Of a stretch of DNA of 17,462 nt, positions 1 to 14,500 are shown piece after piece. The DNA comes from Planctomycetaceae bacterium (GTDB lineage Bacteria; Planctomycetota; UBA1135; GCA-002686595). The position numbers were made by a program, and so were the translations under genes. The stretch lies in contig JABWBL010000013.1 of NCBI GenBank assembly GCA_013360535.1, positions 1 to 17,462 on the forward strand. The letters are read 5' to 3'. Positions within the stretch are counted from its first letter, which is position 1. Each line of letters begins with the position of its first letter. The notes under the pieces were generated by a model that saw nothing but the letters and a program-made list of their open reading frames with translations, did no database searches and was not told where the DNA came from.

Positions 1-706
1 GTGGCTCGCGCCCTTCGAGCACGTCGGCCATCAGCGTGTCATCGGTGTCCGCCAGCGCGTCGACGAGCTCGGAACGCAGCACCCCGACCTCGTCGGCGAG
101 CGCCGCGGGCAGCGGCACCTCGAGCGGCGGATCCTCCGGATGCGCGTGGCCGTGCAGGTAATCGAGCGCGCGCCGCTCGAGCAGGTCGACGACACCCGCG
201 AGCTGGCCATCCTCGAACCACGGGTACTGCACCGGCACCGCGCTCGCGCCGAGGCGCTTGCGCAGGCTCGCCACCGCGGCCAGGAAATCGGCGCCCGCGC
301 GATCGCACTTGTTGACGAAGGCGATCGCCGGAACGTGGTGGCGCCGCATCTGGCGCCAGACGGTCTCCGACTGCGCCTGCACGCCGGCGACCGCGTCGAT
401 CACGAGCACGGCCCCGTCGAGCACACGCAGCGAGCGCTCGACCTCGATGCCGAAGTCGACGTGACCGGGCGTGTCGATCAGGTTGATCGAGTGCTCGCGC
501 CAGGGCAGCGTGGTCGCCGCCGCGGTGATCGTGATGCCGCGCTCGCGCTCCTCCGGCAGGTAGTCGAGCGTCGCCGTGCCGTCGTCGACCTCGCCGATGC
601 GGTGCTCGACGCCGCTCACGAACAGCAGGCGCTCGGACACCGTCGTCTTGCCCGCATCGATGTGGGCCGCGACTCCGATATTGCGGATGCGCGCGAGGTC
701 GGTCAT
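1..706 (-). CDS. EF-G family translational GTPase, N-terminal part (gene continues past window start)
   Basis: The frame opens with ATG at 704-706 and stays open to base 1, giving 235 residues of the GTP-binding domain. Visible motifs are the P-loop AHIDAGKTT (14-22), switch I ERERGITI (about 53-60, with T59 the Mg-coordinating Thr), DTPGH (78-82) and NKCD (132-135). The family drives ribosomal translocation or, in some paralogues, ribosome recycling, in the cytoplasm. The stretch [20 protein letters not shown] resembles the EF-G2/GFM2-like clade more than classical EF-G, where GEVHDGAATMDWM is typical, so I call the family and not fusA itself. It starts 36 nt after the Tsr3-like gene, with no clear Shine-Dalgarno. 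Its position after rpsL-rpsG is the classical str-operon place for fusA. The family call is certain; the subtype is not, because domains II-V lie outside the window. Confidence 0.93.
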   Translation of the reverse strand, partial: MTDLARIRNIGVAAHIDAGKTTVSERLLFVSGVEHRIGEVDDGTATLDYLPEERERGITITAAATTLPWREHSINLIDTPGHVDFGIEVERSLRVLDGAVLVIDAVAGVQAQSETVWRQMRRHHVPAIAFVNKCDRAGADFLAAVASLRKRLGASAVPVQYPWFEDGQLAGVVDLLERRALDYLHGHAHPEDPPLEVPLPAALADEVGVLRSELVDALADTDDTLMADVLEGREP

Positions 707-742
707 GTGCGCATCGTAGCCACCGCGGGGTCCGTGCCCTGC

Positions 743-1189
743 TCAGCCGATCGACGGATTGAGCGCGAGGAACGGGTCGCGCCAGCGATAGGCGTCGAGC
801 AGCTCGGGCCGCCTGTCGCCGAGCAGCACGAGCGCGGCATACAGCGCCTCGACGGAAGCGAGCCCGCTCGCGGGATCCTCGAAGGTCTTGCTCTTGCGCG
901 GATAGGCGGTCTCGAGCTTCGGCAGCCGACGCCGCAGGAACTCGCCGTCGATCGTCGCCGTGATCTGGGGCACGCGCCGCCACGAGCAGTCGACGAGCAA
1001 GAGCGGGAGGCCTCGGTCGCGCTCCCCCAGCTCCTCGCCATCGGGGTGCAGCAGCACGCGCCGCCCCGCTTCGACGCGCCGCTCGGGGTGGTAGCTCACG
1101 AAGCGCAGGCCCGGCAGGCCACGCAGCGGCGTGAGCGAGCACTTGGCGAGCGACTCGCGCGGGTCGCGGACGATCAGGACGTCGATCAC
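743..1189 (-). CDS. Tsr3/DUF367-like protein, putative rRNA aminocarboxypropyl transferase
   Basis: This 148-aa protein starts at GTG (1187-1189); the preceding in-frame stop TAG lies only two codons upstream. It shows the Tsr3/DUF367 pattern: an N-terminal DPRESLAKCS segment (9-18) like the RLI-type N-domain, LLLVDCSW (63-70), RRLPKL (87-92), a SVEALYAAL helix (112-120) and YRWRDPFLALN (134-144), matching the family's 'DCSW...LP.L.A.P...LS.VEALAAAL...FKWG..FL.LN' layout. Tsr3 transfers the 3-amino-3-carboxypropyl group of S-adenosylmethionine to a pseudouridine in helix 31 of small-subunit rRNA in eukaryotes and archaea. The bacterial substrate here is unknown. The gene lies between rpsG (116-nt spacer holding a terminator-like hairpin) and an EF-G-like gene (36-nt spacer). 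No Shine-Dalgarno or promoter is evident. The family assignment is from memory of motifs; the activity is inference. Confidence 0.72.
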   Translation of the reverse strand: MIDVLIVRDPRESLAKCSLTPLRGLPGLRFVSYHPERRVEAGRRVLLHPDGEELGERDRGLPLLLVDCSWRRVPQITATIDGEFLRRRLPKLETAYPRKSKTFEDPASGLASVEALYAALVLLGDRRPELLDAYRWRDPFLALNPSIG

Positions 1190-1227
1190 GATGGGCTAGG
1201 GAGTCTTGGGAAAGCCGCGCACAAAGC

Positions 1228-1271
1228 GCCCGGCCCCGCCGCGGGTCGAACCGCATCGGGGCCGGGCTTTT
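1228..1271. terminator. Strong bidirectional terminator-like hairpin after rpsG
   Basis: A perfect 11-bp stem (GCCCGGCCCCG at 1228-1238 with its complement at 1257-1267) encloses an 18-nt loop with a further 4-bp stem. On the plus strand it is followed by TTTT (1268-1271). On the minus strand, the direction of all the genes, the tail reads GCTTTGTG, a weak U-run. It probably ends or attenuates the rpsL-rpsG transcript before the Tsr3-like gene. Readthrough is possible. Confidence 0.6.
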
Positions 1272-1278
1272 CGATCAG

Positions 1279-1298
1279 GCCGCCGAGAGCTCGGCGGC
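1279..1298 (-). promoter_or_regulatory. 8-bp hairpin just after the rpsG stop
   Basis: GCCGCCGA (RNA sense) pairs perfectly with UCGGCGGC around a GCUC tetraloop, 7 nt downstream of the rpsG stop codon. No U-tract follows. It likely protects the 3' end or acts together with the larger hairpin at 1228-1267. Confidence 0.5.
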
Positions 1299-1305
1299 GC
1301 GGATC

Positions 1306-1782
1306 CTAGTGCGCGTAGTGGCTGTAGGCCTTGTTGGCCTCGGCCATCTTGTGGACCTGTTCCTTCCACTGGACCGAGGCGCCGGTGCCGTTGAAGGCGT
1401 CGACGAACTCTTCCGAGAGGCGGGTCGCCATGCGCTTGCCCTTCTTGGAGCGCGCGTTGTCGACGAGCCAGCGGATCGCCAGCGACTGCTGGCGGTTGCG
1501 GCGCACTTCGCGCGGCACCTGGTAGTTGGCGCCACCGACGCGCTTGGAGCGCACTTCGACGGCCGGGCGGATGTTGTCGATCGCGCGCGTGAAGATCTCC
1601 GCCTGGTCCTGGACGTCGGGGAGCTTCTTGTGGGCGAGATCGAGGGCCTCGTAGAAGATGGCCTGGGCGGTGGACTTCTTGCCATCGAGCATGATCTTGT
1701 TGATCACCTTGGTGGCGAGCATCGACCCGAACTTCGGGTCGGGCGAGAGCAGGGCCTCGGTCGACTTGTAGTTGCGCGGCAT
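1306..1782 (-). CDS. rpsG: 30S ribosomal protein S7
   Basis: The 158-aa product is a full-length uS7, which nucleates assembly of the 30S head by binding the 3' major domain of 16S rRNA and lines the E site. Recognisable stretches are MPRNYKSTEALLSPDPKFGS at the N-terminus, INKIMLDGKKSTAQAIFYEAL, VEVRSKRVGGANYQVPREV (the RNA-binding beta hairpin, about residues 75-93), and RWLVDNARSKKGKRMATRLSEE. The C-terminus ends MAEANKAYSHYAH, as usual for the family. ATG 1780-1782 is chosen because MPRNYK is the standard start; the open frame extends further upstream, but that part is out-of-frame rpsL sequence. A purine-rich AGAGAAAG lies about 8 nt upstream of the ATG. rpsL is 55 nt upstream and both are likely served by the promoter at 2238-2265. 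Confidence 0.98.
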   Translation of the reverse strand: MPRNYKSTEALLSPDPKFGSMLATKVINKIMLDGKKSTAQAIFYEALDLAHKKLPDVQDQAEIFTRAIDNIRPAVEVRSKRVGGANYQVPREVRRNRQQSLAIRWLVDNARSKKGKRMATRLSEEFVDAFNGTGASVQWKEQVHKMAEANKAYSHYAH

Positions 1783-1837
1783 CGTCAGACTTTCTCTAGC
1801 TGGATCAGCTTGGTTTTCAGGTGCTGGCAGGGCCGCA

Positions 1838-2212
<375 letters not shown>

Positions 2213-2237
2213 AGGTGACCGTGGAAAAGGGGCGAGC

Positions 2238-2265
2238 ATTCTACGGGGACCGGCAGCGAGGTCAA
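2238..2265 (-). promoter_or_regulatory. Sigma70-type promoter of rpsL-rpsG
   Basis: On the minus strand, -35 TTGACC (2260-2265) and -10 TAGAAT (2238-2243) are separated by 16 nt. Each matches 5 of 6 consensus bases. Transcription would start near 2231, leaving a leader of about 19 nt before the rpsL ATG. The spacer is occupied by one arm of the 10-bp inverted repeat at 2245-2291. Confidence 0.75.
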
Positions 2266-2291
2266 GCCTCCGCTCGCAGAGGCCGGTCCCC
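2245..2291 (-). repeat. 10-bp perfect inverted repeat overlapping the rpsL promoter
   Basis: GGGGACCGGC (2245-2254) and GCCGGTCCCC (2282-2291) are perfect complements, separated by 27 nt that contain the -35 box. One arm fills the -35/-10 spacer. It could be an operator. Alternatively, in rpoC readthrough RNA, it could form a hairpin that separates the two transcription units. Confidence 0.55.
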
Positions 2292-2296
2292 GGGGC

Positions 2297-2321
2297 GGCT
2301 CCCCCACGTTGCTGGGGGGCC
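2297..2321 (-). promoter_or_regulatory. Hairpin downstream of rpoC
   Basis: In minus-strand RNA, GGC-CCCCCA pairs with UGGGGG-A-GCC around a GCAACG loop (9 bp with one bulged A). It lies between the first rpoC hairpin and the rpsL promoter. There is no U-tract, so it is a weak intrinsic-terminator candidate only. Confidence 0.4.
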
Positions 2322-2369
2322 GTCCGCGGCAGAAAAGGCGTTGGTTGGGTTGGAATCGGTTGGACGAGG

Positions 2370-2389
2370 CCCCGCCGCGTGCGGCGGGG
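2370..2389 (-). terminator. Hairpin 5 nt after the rpoC stop
   Basis: CCCCGCCG and CGGCGGGG form a perfect 8-bp GC stem with a 4-nt loop immediately after the rpoC stop codon. No U-run follows directly; the next T-rich stretch, CCTTTTC, is about 35 nt further on. It probably contributes to terminating, or stabilising the 3' end of, the rpoBC transcript. Confidence 0.5.
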
Positions 2390-2394
2390 ACCCG

Positions 2395-6828
<4,434 letters not shown>

Positions 6829-6851
6829 GGTTCCGACTTCCCTCCGAGCGC

Positions 6852-10562
<3,711 letters not shown>

Positions 10563-10880
10563 GGTCAGTTCACGCAACCGGGCGTCGATGGGGCCGCGTC
10601 CCTCGAACAGGGCAACGCGGGAGCTGGAACTCGTCGGGACGACGCGAGCGCTGCTGGGTTCCCGCGAACGGGGACCTAGAGCGCGAGCGGAGCGCTGGAG
10701 CGCAGGAGAGGCGCCGTGCCGCGGGCGAGGTCGAGGTGACGACCACAGCCCGCCGCAGGGGCGGTGAGGAGGCGAGATACCGACGGGACGCCACGGGCGC
10801 CGCGCGTGGCGGCGTCCGTGGGTCCCTTGGGCGAAGGTGCGAGAGTCGTGGGCACCAGAGGCAGCGGAGTCCGGGGTGGA
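10563..10880 (-). other. rplL-rpoB spacer (318 nt), no gene
   Basis: I see no coding sequence and no convincing -35/-10 pair on the minus strand. The spacer holds a bulged GC hairpin at 10786-10817 and a small hairpin at 10661-10672 whose RNA loop reads UUCG, closed by G-C. In E. coli this interval carries an attenuator and an RNase III site that reduce rpoBC relative to rplJL; an equivalent role here is inference. Confidence 0.6.
10786..10817 (-). promoter_or_regulatory. Bulged hairpin in the rplL-rpoB spacer
   Basis: In minus-strand RNA, GGACG-(CCG bulge)-CCACG pairs with CGUGG-CGUCC around a 9-nt loop, giving 10 bp. It sits between rplL and rpoB, where attenuators or RNase processing sites are known in other bacteria. 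No U-tract follows. Confidence 0.4.
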
Positions 10881-11279
<399 letters not shown>

Positions 11280-11361
11280 TTGAGTCTCCGGATAAGTTGA
11301 CGAACGTTGTTTCCGCTTGGACCCCCCGCGGGCGGCGCGGGAGGTGGGCGAGGTCCGACTT

Positions 11362-11407
11362 CCCTGCGCGCTGCCCGCACGGTGCGGGCACGGGGACGCG
11401 CCAAGGG
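11362..11407 (-). promoter_or_regulatory. Extended hairpin in the rplJ-rplL spacer
   Basis: In RNA sense, CCCU-UG-GCGCG-UCCCCGU-GCCCGCA-CCG-UGCGGGC-AG-CGCGC-AGGG folds as three stacked stems: 4, 5 and a perfect 7 bp. It lies 27 nt after the rplJ stop and some 80 nt before rplL. It may be a processing or mRNA-stability element that helps raise L7/L12 over L10. That role is inferred. Confidence 0.5.
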
Positions 11408-11434
11408 AGCCGTGGATGTGGAGTCAGGACAGGA

Positions 11435-11992
11435 TCAGGACGCCTCGGCGACCGCAGCGGCCTCGCCGGTGCCGCCAGCCTTGTCGATCTTGGCCTGCAT
11501 CACGCGCACCGTGCCCGAGGGCAGCGCATTGAGCGTGGTGACGAGACCGCGCATCGGGGCGGCCAGACAGCCGACCAGCATGCCGCGCAGGGTCTTCTTG
11601 TCGGGGAGGCCGGCGAGGGCGACGGCGTCCTTGGGCCCGAGCAGCACGCCGTCGAAGATCGCGCCGCGCAGCTGGATCTTGCCCGGCTTCTTGACGTCGT
11701 CGGCGGTCAGGATCTTGGCCGCGGCGATCGTGCCTTCGAGCGAGCCGTAGGCGATGCCGGTGTTGCCCGCGAGCAGCTCGGCCGAGGCTTCGTAGCCCTT
11801 GGCCGCCAGCGCGCGGCGCAGCAGCGACGAGCGCACCATGCGGACGCGCACGCCGTCCTTGGCGAGCTTGTTGCGCAGCGGCTCGAGTTCCTTGACGGTC
11901 ACGCGGCCGAGCGACATCACGATCACGCCCTCGGACTTGGCGAGCAGCCCGTCGTACTCGGTCGCGATCAGGTTGTTGACGAGATTAGGCAT
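11435..11992 (-). CDS. rplJ: 50S ribosomal protein L10
   Basis: The 185-aa uL10 anchors L7/L12 dimers to the ribosome through its C-terminal helix and binds 23S rRNA with its N-terminal domain. Family features are the N-terminal SEGVIVMSLGRVTVKELEPLR, VRMVRSSLLRRALA (where most bacteria have 'KNTLARRA'), and LRGMLVGCLAAPMRGLVTTLNALPSG (the usual LLGALAAPI-type segment). The ATG at 11990-11992 overlaps the end of rplA by 8 nt (ATGCCTAA), so the two are probably translationally coupled. A GGAG lies 9 nt upstream inside rplA. Because of the overlap there is no separate rplJ leader for classical L10-L12 autoregulation. Confidence 0.97.
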   Translation of the reverse strand: MPNLVNNLIATEYDGLLAKSEGVIVMSLGRVTVKELEPLRNKLAKDGVRVRMVRSSLLRRALAAKGYEASAELLAGNTGIAYGSLEGTIAAAKILTADDVKKPGKIQLRGAIFDGVLLGPKDAVALAGLPDKKTLRGMLVGCLAAPMRGLVTTLNALPSGTVRVMQAKIDKAGGTGEAAAVAEAS

Positions 11993-12689
11993 CGAGCTCA
12001 GCTCCAGTCGAGTAGTTGATCCAGGCGCCGGGGCCCATGGTCGTCGAGACCGAGACCTTGCGCACGAACTGGCCCTTGACCGCGGGCGGACGCATCGCGA
12101 TCAGGTGATCGAGGAAGGCGCGCAGGTTGACCTCGAGGTCCTCGACCTTGAAGGAACGCTTGCCGACCGAGGCGTGGACGTTGCCGCCCGCGTCGGTGCG
12201 GAACTCGACCTTGCCGGCCTTGAACTCGCGCACCGCCCCGGCGACGTCGGCCGTGACCGTGCCCGACTTGGGGCTGGGCATCTTGCCCTGGGGACCGAGG
12301 ACCTTACCGAGCTTGCCGACGTGCTTCATCATGTCGGGGCTGGCGATCACGATGTCGAAGTCGGTCCAGCCGCCGAGCACCTTCTCGGCGAGCTCGCCCG
12401 AGCCGACGATGTCGGCGCCGGCGGCCTGCGCCGCGGCAGCCTTTTCGCCTTCGGCGAACACGATCACCTTGACCGTCTTGCCCAGGCCCTTGGGCAGCGA
12501 CACGGCGCCGCGCACGAGCTGGTCGGACTTCTTGGGATCGATGCCGAGCACGACGACGACCTCGACGGTCTCGTCGAACTTCGCGCCGGGCAGGGACTTG
12601 AGCAGCGCCAGCGCTTCCGCCGGCTCGTACACCTTGCTGCGGTCCACCTTGGCGGACGCGGCGCGATAACGCTTGGATTGCGTGACCAT
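11985..12689 (-). CDS. rplA: 50S ribosomal protein L1
   Basis: The 234-aa uL1 forms the mobile stalk at the E site. It begins MVTQSKRYRAASAKVDRSKVYEPAEAL and contains KFDETVEVVVVLGIDPKKSDQ, then the VRGAVSLPKGLGKTVKVIVFA segment, GPQGKMPSPKSGTVT (the L1 signature) and the C-terminal FRTDAGGNVHASVGKRSF. ATG 12687-12689 is chosen as the standard start; the same frame extends upstream only through out-of-frame rplK and nusG. It follows rplK by 8 nt, with GGAGGG at the end of rplK as a distant ribosome-binding site. In other bacteria L1 represses its own rplK-rplA mRNA. Confidence 0.98.
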   Translation of the reverse strand: MVTQSKRYRAASAKVDRSKVYEPAEALALLKSLPGAKFDETVEVVVVLGIDPKKSDQLVRGAVSLPKGLGKTVKVIVFAEGEKAAAAQAAGADIVGSGELAEKVLGGWTDFDIVIASPDMMKHVGKLGKVLGPQGKMPSPKSGTVTADVAGAVREFKAGKVEFRTDAGGNVHASVGKRSFKVEDLEVNLRAFLDHLIAMRPPAVKGQFVRKVSVSTTMGPGAWINYSTGAELDA

Positions 12690-12697
12690 GGCTTGGA

Positions 12698-13123
12698 CTA
12701 GCCCTCCACCTTGATGCCGGCGGCGCGCGCCGTGCCTTCGATGATCCGGCACGCGGCGTTGAGGTCGCGGGCGTTGAGGTCGTTCATCTTGATCTTGGCG
12801 ATCTCCTCGACCTGCGCACGCGTCACCTTGCCGGCGGTCTCGTGACCGGGCATGGCCGCTGCGCTCTCGAGCTTCGCCGCCTTCTTGAGCAGCACTCCCG
12901 CCGGCGGCGACTTCAGGATGAAGTCGAAGCTGCGGTCCTTGTAGACCGTGATCTCCACGGGGATGATCAGGCCCATCTGCGGTCGTGTAGCGTCGTTGAA
13001 CTGCTTCACGAACATCGCGATGTTGACGCCGTGCGAGCCGAGCGCGGGGCCAACCGGCGGTGCCGGCGTGGCCTGGCCCGCCGGGCACTGCAGCTTGATC
13101 TTGGCGGTGACTTCCTTCGCCAT
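12698..13123 (-). CDS. rplK: 50S ribosomal protein L11
   Basis: The 141-aa uL11 belongs to the GTPase-associated centre. The N-terminal domain has the proline-rich [19 protein letters not shown] (thiostrepton-region prolines conserved) and KQFND. The C-terminal 23S rRNA-binding domain has [21 protein letters not shown] and [37 protein letters not shown]. The length equals that of E. coli L11. A purine-rich GGAAGAAG precedes ATG 13121-13123. A bulged hairpin lies in the 72-nt spacer after nusG. Confidence 0.98.
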   Translation of the reverse strand: MAKEVTAKIKLQCPAGQATPAPPVGPALGSHGVNIAMFVKQFNDATRPQMGLIIPVEITVYKDRSFDFILKSPPAGVLLKKAAKLESAAAMPGHETAGKVTRAQVEEIAKIKMNDLNARDLNAACRIIEGTARAAGIKVEG

Positions 13124-13148
13124 GGACTTGCTTCTTCCGTTCGCTGGG

Positions 13149-13176
13149 CACGCGGCCCGTTATGGCCGCGCGCGTG
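13149..13176 (-). promoter_or_regulatory. Bulged hairpin in the rplK leader, possible L1 target
   Basis: In RNA sense, CACG-(CGCG bulge)-CGGCC pairs with GGCCG-CGUG around AUAACG, giving 9 bp. It lies between nusG and rplK, where L1 autoregulatory sites occur in many bacteria. The L1 consensus internal loop is not clearly present, so the assignment is tentative. Confidence 0.35.
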
Positions 13177-13195
13177 GTTCCAAAGGGGATGCCGG

Positions 13196-13750
13196 CTAGA
13201 CGGGCTCGACTTCCCAGTACTTGAGGGACACCGGCGTGGGACGACCGAAGATCGTCACCGTCACCGTCACCATGCCCTTGTCGGGCAACACTTCCTCGAC
13301 CGTGCCGTCGAAGCCGTCGAACGGCCCCGACTTGATCTTGACCATGTCGCCCTTCTGCAGGCCGATGTTGACCTGCAGGGCGGTGTCGGAGTCCGACATG
13401 CGCACGAGGATCGACTGGACTTCGCCGTCCGACAGCGGGACGGGCTCGCCGCGACCGCCGAGGAAGTCGCCGACCTTGGGCGTCTCGCGCACGACCGCCT
13501 GCGCCTGCTTGGCGCGCGGGTCCTCTTCGGGCTTCTCGATGTCGGCCTGGATCATCAGGTAGCCCGGGTAGAGCTTCTTGTTGACCACGCGCTTCTTGCC
13601 GCCCTTCATGTCGGTGACGCGCTCGAAGGGCACGAGCACCTGCGGGACGAGGTCCTGCAGGCCGGCCATCTTGACGCGCAGCTCGACCTGCTTGCGGATC
13701 GAGTCCTCCTGACCCGACTGGCAGCGCACGAAATACCACTGGTGGGTCAT
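13196..13750 (-). CDS. nusG: Transcription termination/antitermination factor NusG
   Basis: The 184-aa NusG binds the RNA polymerase clamp and links it to Rho or to ribosomal protein S10. The NGN domain starts WYFVRCQSGQEDSIRKQVE (5-23) and includes KLYPGYLMIQAD (59-70). The KOW domain, LQKGDMVKIKSGPFDGFDGTVEEV, spans 131-154. The protein ends SLKYWEVEPV. The ATG lies 4 nt after the secE stop, so translation is probably coupled; no separate Shine-Dalgarno is seen. Length and domain order are typical. Confidence 0.98.
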   Translation of the reverse strand: MTHQWYFVRCQSGQEDSIRKQVELRVKMAGLQDLVPQVLVPFERVTDMKGGKKRVVNKKLYPGYLMIQADIEKPEEDPRAKQAQAVVRETPKVGDFLGGRGEPVPLSDGEVQSILVRMSDSDTALQVNIGLQKGDMVKIKSGPFDGFDGTVEEVLPDKGMVTVTVTIFGRPTPVSLKYWEVEPV

Positions 13751-13754
13751 GGCA

Positions 13755-14186
13755 CTAGAACAGGATCGGGTTGACGAGGCGGGCGAGGAACCAGTCGGCG
13801 CCGGCGAGGAAGGCCATCAGGACCACCACGCAGACGACGACCACGATCGAGGAGTTGAGGACTTCCTGACCACTCGGCCACGTGACCTTGCGGAGCTCGG
13901 TCTCGGTGTCGATCAGGAGGTCGGCAATCTTGGGGGTCTCGAGCCAGCGGTGCGCGAGGTACAGGGTCAGCGCGAACACGGCGGCCGAGATCAGGAACGC
14001 ACCCGTCAGCGGGATCTGCAGCACCGGCACCTGCTCGAAGGACGACGAGAGCGGCGTCTTGAGCGAGGCGAACCAGCCGGAGAGCTCCGAGCGCAGCGAC
14101 CGGCACCCGTAGAACACGAGCACGGCGAGCGACCAGAACACGGCCATGCGGACCATTCGGCCTTGATCGGGCTTGTAGGCGGCCAT
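13755..14186 (-). CDS. secE: Preprotein translocase subunit SecE
   Basis: The 143-aa protein carries the SecE core: TELRKVTWPSGQEV (96-109) followed by a C-terminal membrane helix (about 113-136, SSIVVVVCVVVLMAFLAGADWFL). Two more hydrophobic segments lie N-terminally (about 13-28 and 58-78), giving three predicted spans, as in E. coli and unlike the roughly 60-aa single-span SecE of many bacteria. SecE clamps SecY in the SecYEG translocon of the inner membrane. It directly precedes nusG, the usual pairing. No Shine-Dalgarno precedes ATG 14184-14186. Confidence 0.96.
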   Translation of the reverse strand: MAAYKPDQGRMVRMAVFWSLAVLVFYGCRSLRSELSGWFASLKTPLSSSFEQVPVLQIPLTGAFLISAAVFALTLYLAHRWLETPKIADLLIDTETELRKVTWPSGQEVLNSSIVVVVCVVVLMAFLAGADWFLARLVNPILF

Positions 14187-14248
14187 GGGCGGGTGTCTCG
14201 GGGTGGGCGGTGGACAGGGACGGGGGGGGATTCAGGCAGGTGTGCGCG

Positions 14249-14272
14249 GGCAGCGGATCGGGATCCGCCGCC
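14249..14272 (-). promoter_or_regulatory. 10-bp hairpin between rpmG and secE
   Basis: GGCGGCGGAU pairs with AUCCGCUGCC (one G-U) around a CCCG loop in minus-strand RNA. An outer GCGC/GCGC pair can extend it. The same bases on the plus strand would give an A-C mismatch, so the fold suits the operon transcript. Many bacteria have tRNA-Trp in this spacer; none is present here. Confidence 0.5.
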
Positions 14273-14287
14273 GTGCGCGAGCCAAGC

Positions 14288-14446
14288 TCAGAGCTTGTGC
14301 TCCTTGTGCGACACGTGCTTGCGGCAGAACGGGCAGAACTTCTTCTTCTCGAGCTTGTAGCTGGCCTTCTGGCGCTTGAACGTCGTGTAGTTGCGGTTCT
14401 TGCACGCCGTGCACTCGAGGAAGACGAATCGTTCCTTGGTCTTCAT
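14288..14446 (-). CDS. rpmG: 50S ribosomal protein L33
   Basis: This 52-aa bL33 has four cysteines, C12 and C15 (ECTACKNRNY) and C38 and C41 (FCPFCRK), so it is the zinc-binding C+ form. The basic body YTTFKRQKASYKLEKKK and the C-terminus HVSHKEHKL fit the family. The start ATG 14444-14446 gives MKTKERFVFLEC, close to the usual M-x-x-x-x-R-x-x-x-x-L-x-C beginning. It lies between tuf and secE, a common position. Confidence 0.97.
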   Translation of the reverse strand: MKTKERFVFLECTACKNRNYTTFKRQKASYKLEKKKFCPFCRKHVSHKEHKL

Positions 14447-14500
14447 GGCTGTCCGGGTTCCTGGCTTGGATGGAGGCTGCCCGAGGTCGGGTGGGCGGCT

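Noticed and set aside
39..1256. 405-codon minus-strand open frame overlapping the EF-G-like and Tsr3-like genes
   Set aside because: It is in another frame than the clearly recognisable EF-G and Tsr3-like proteins and is mostly R, A and G.
1228..1271. Evidence for a plus-strand gene ending at the TTTT-tailed hairpin
   Set aside because: No plausible plus-strand gene lies upstream; the hairpin is better explained as bidirectional.
140..1309. 389-codon plus-strand open frame antisense to the EF-G-like and Tsr3-like genes
   Set aside because: Antisense shadow; no recognisable motif.
14187..14287. Possible tRNA-Trp between rpmG and secE
   Set aside because: No cloverleaf, T-loop consensus or CCA anticodon loop; only a hairpin.
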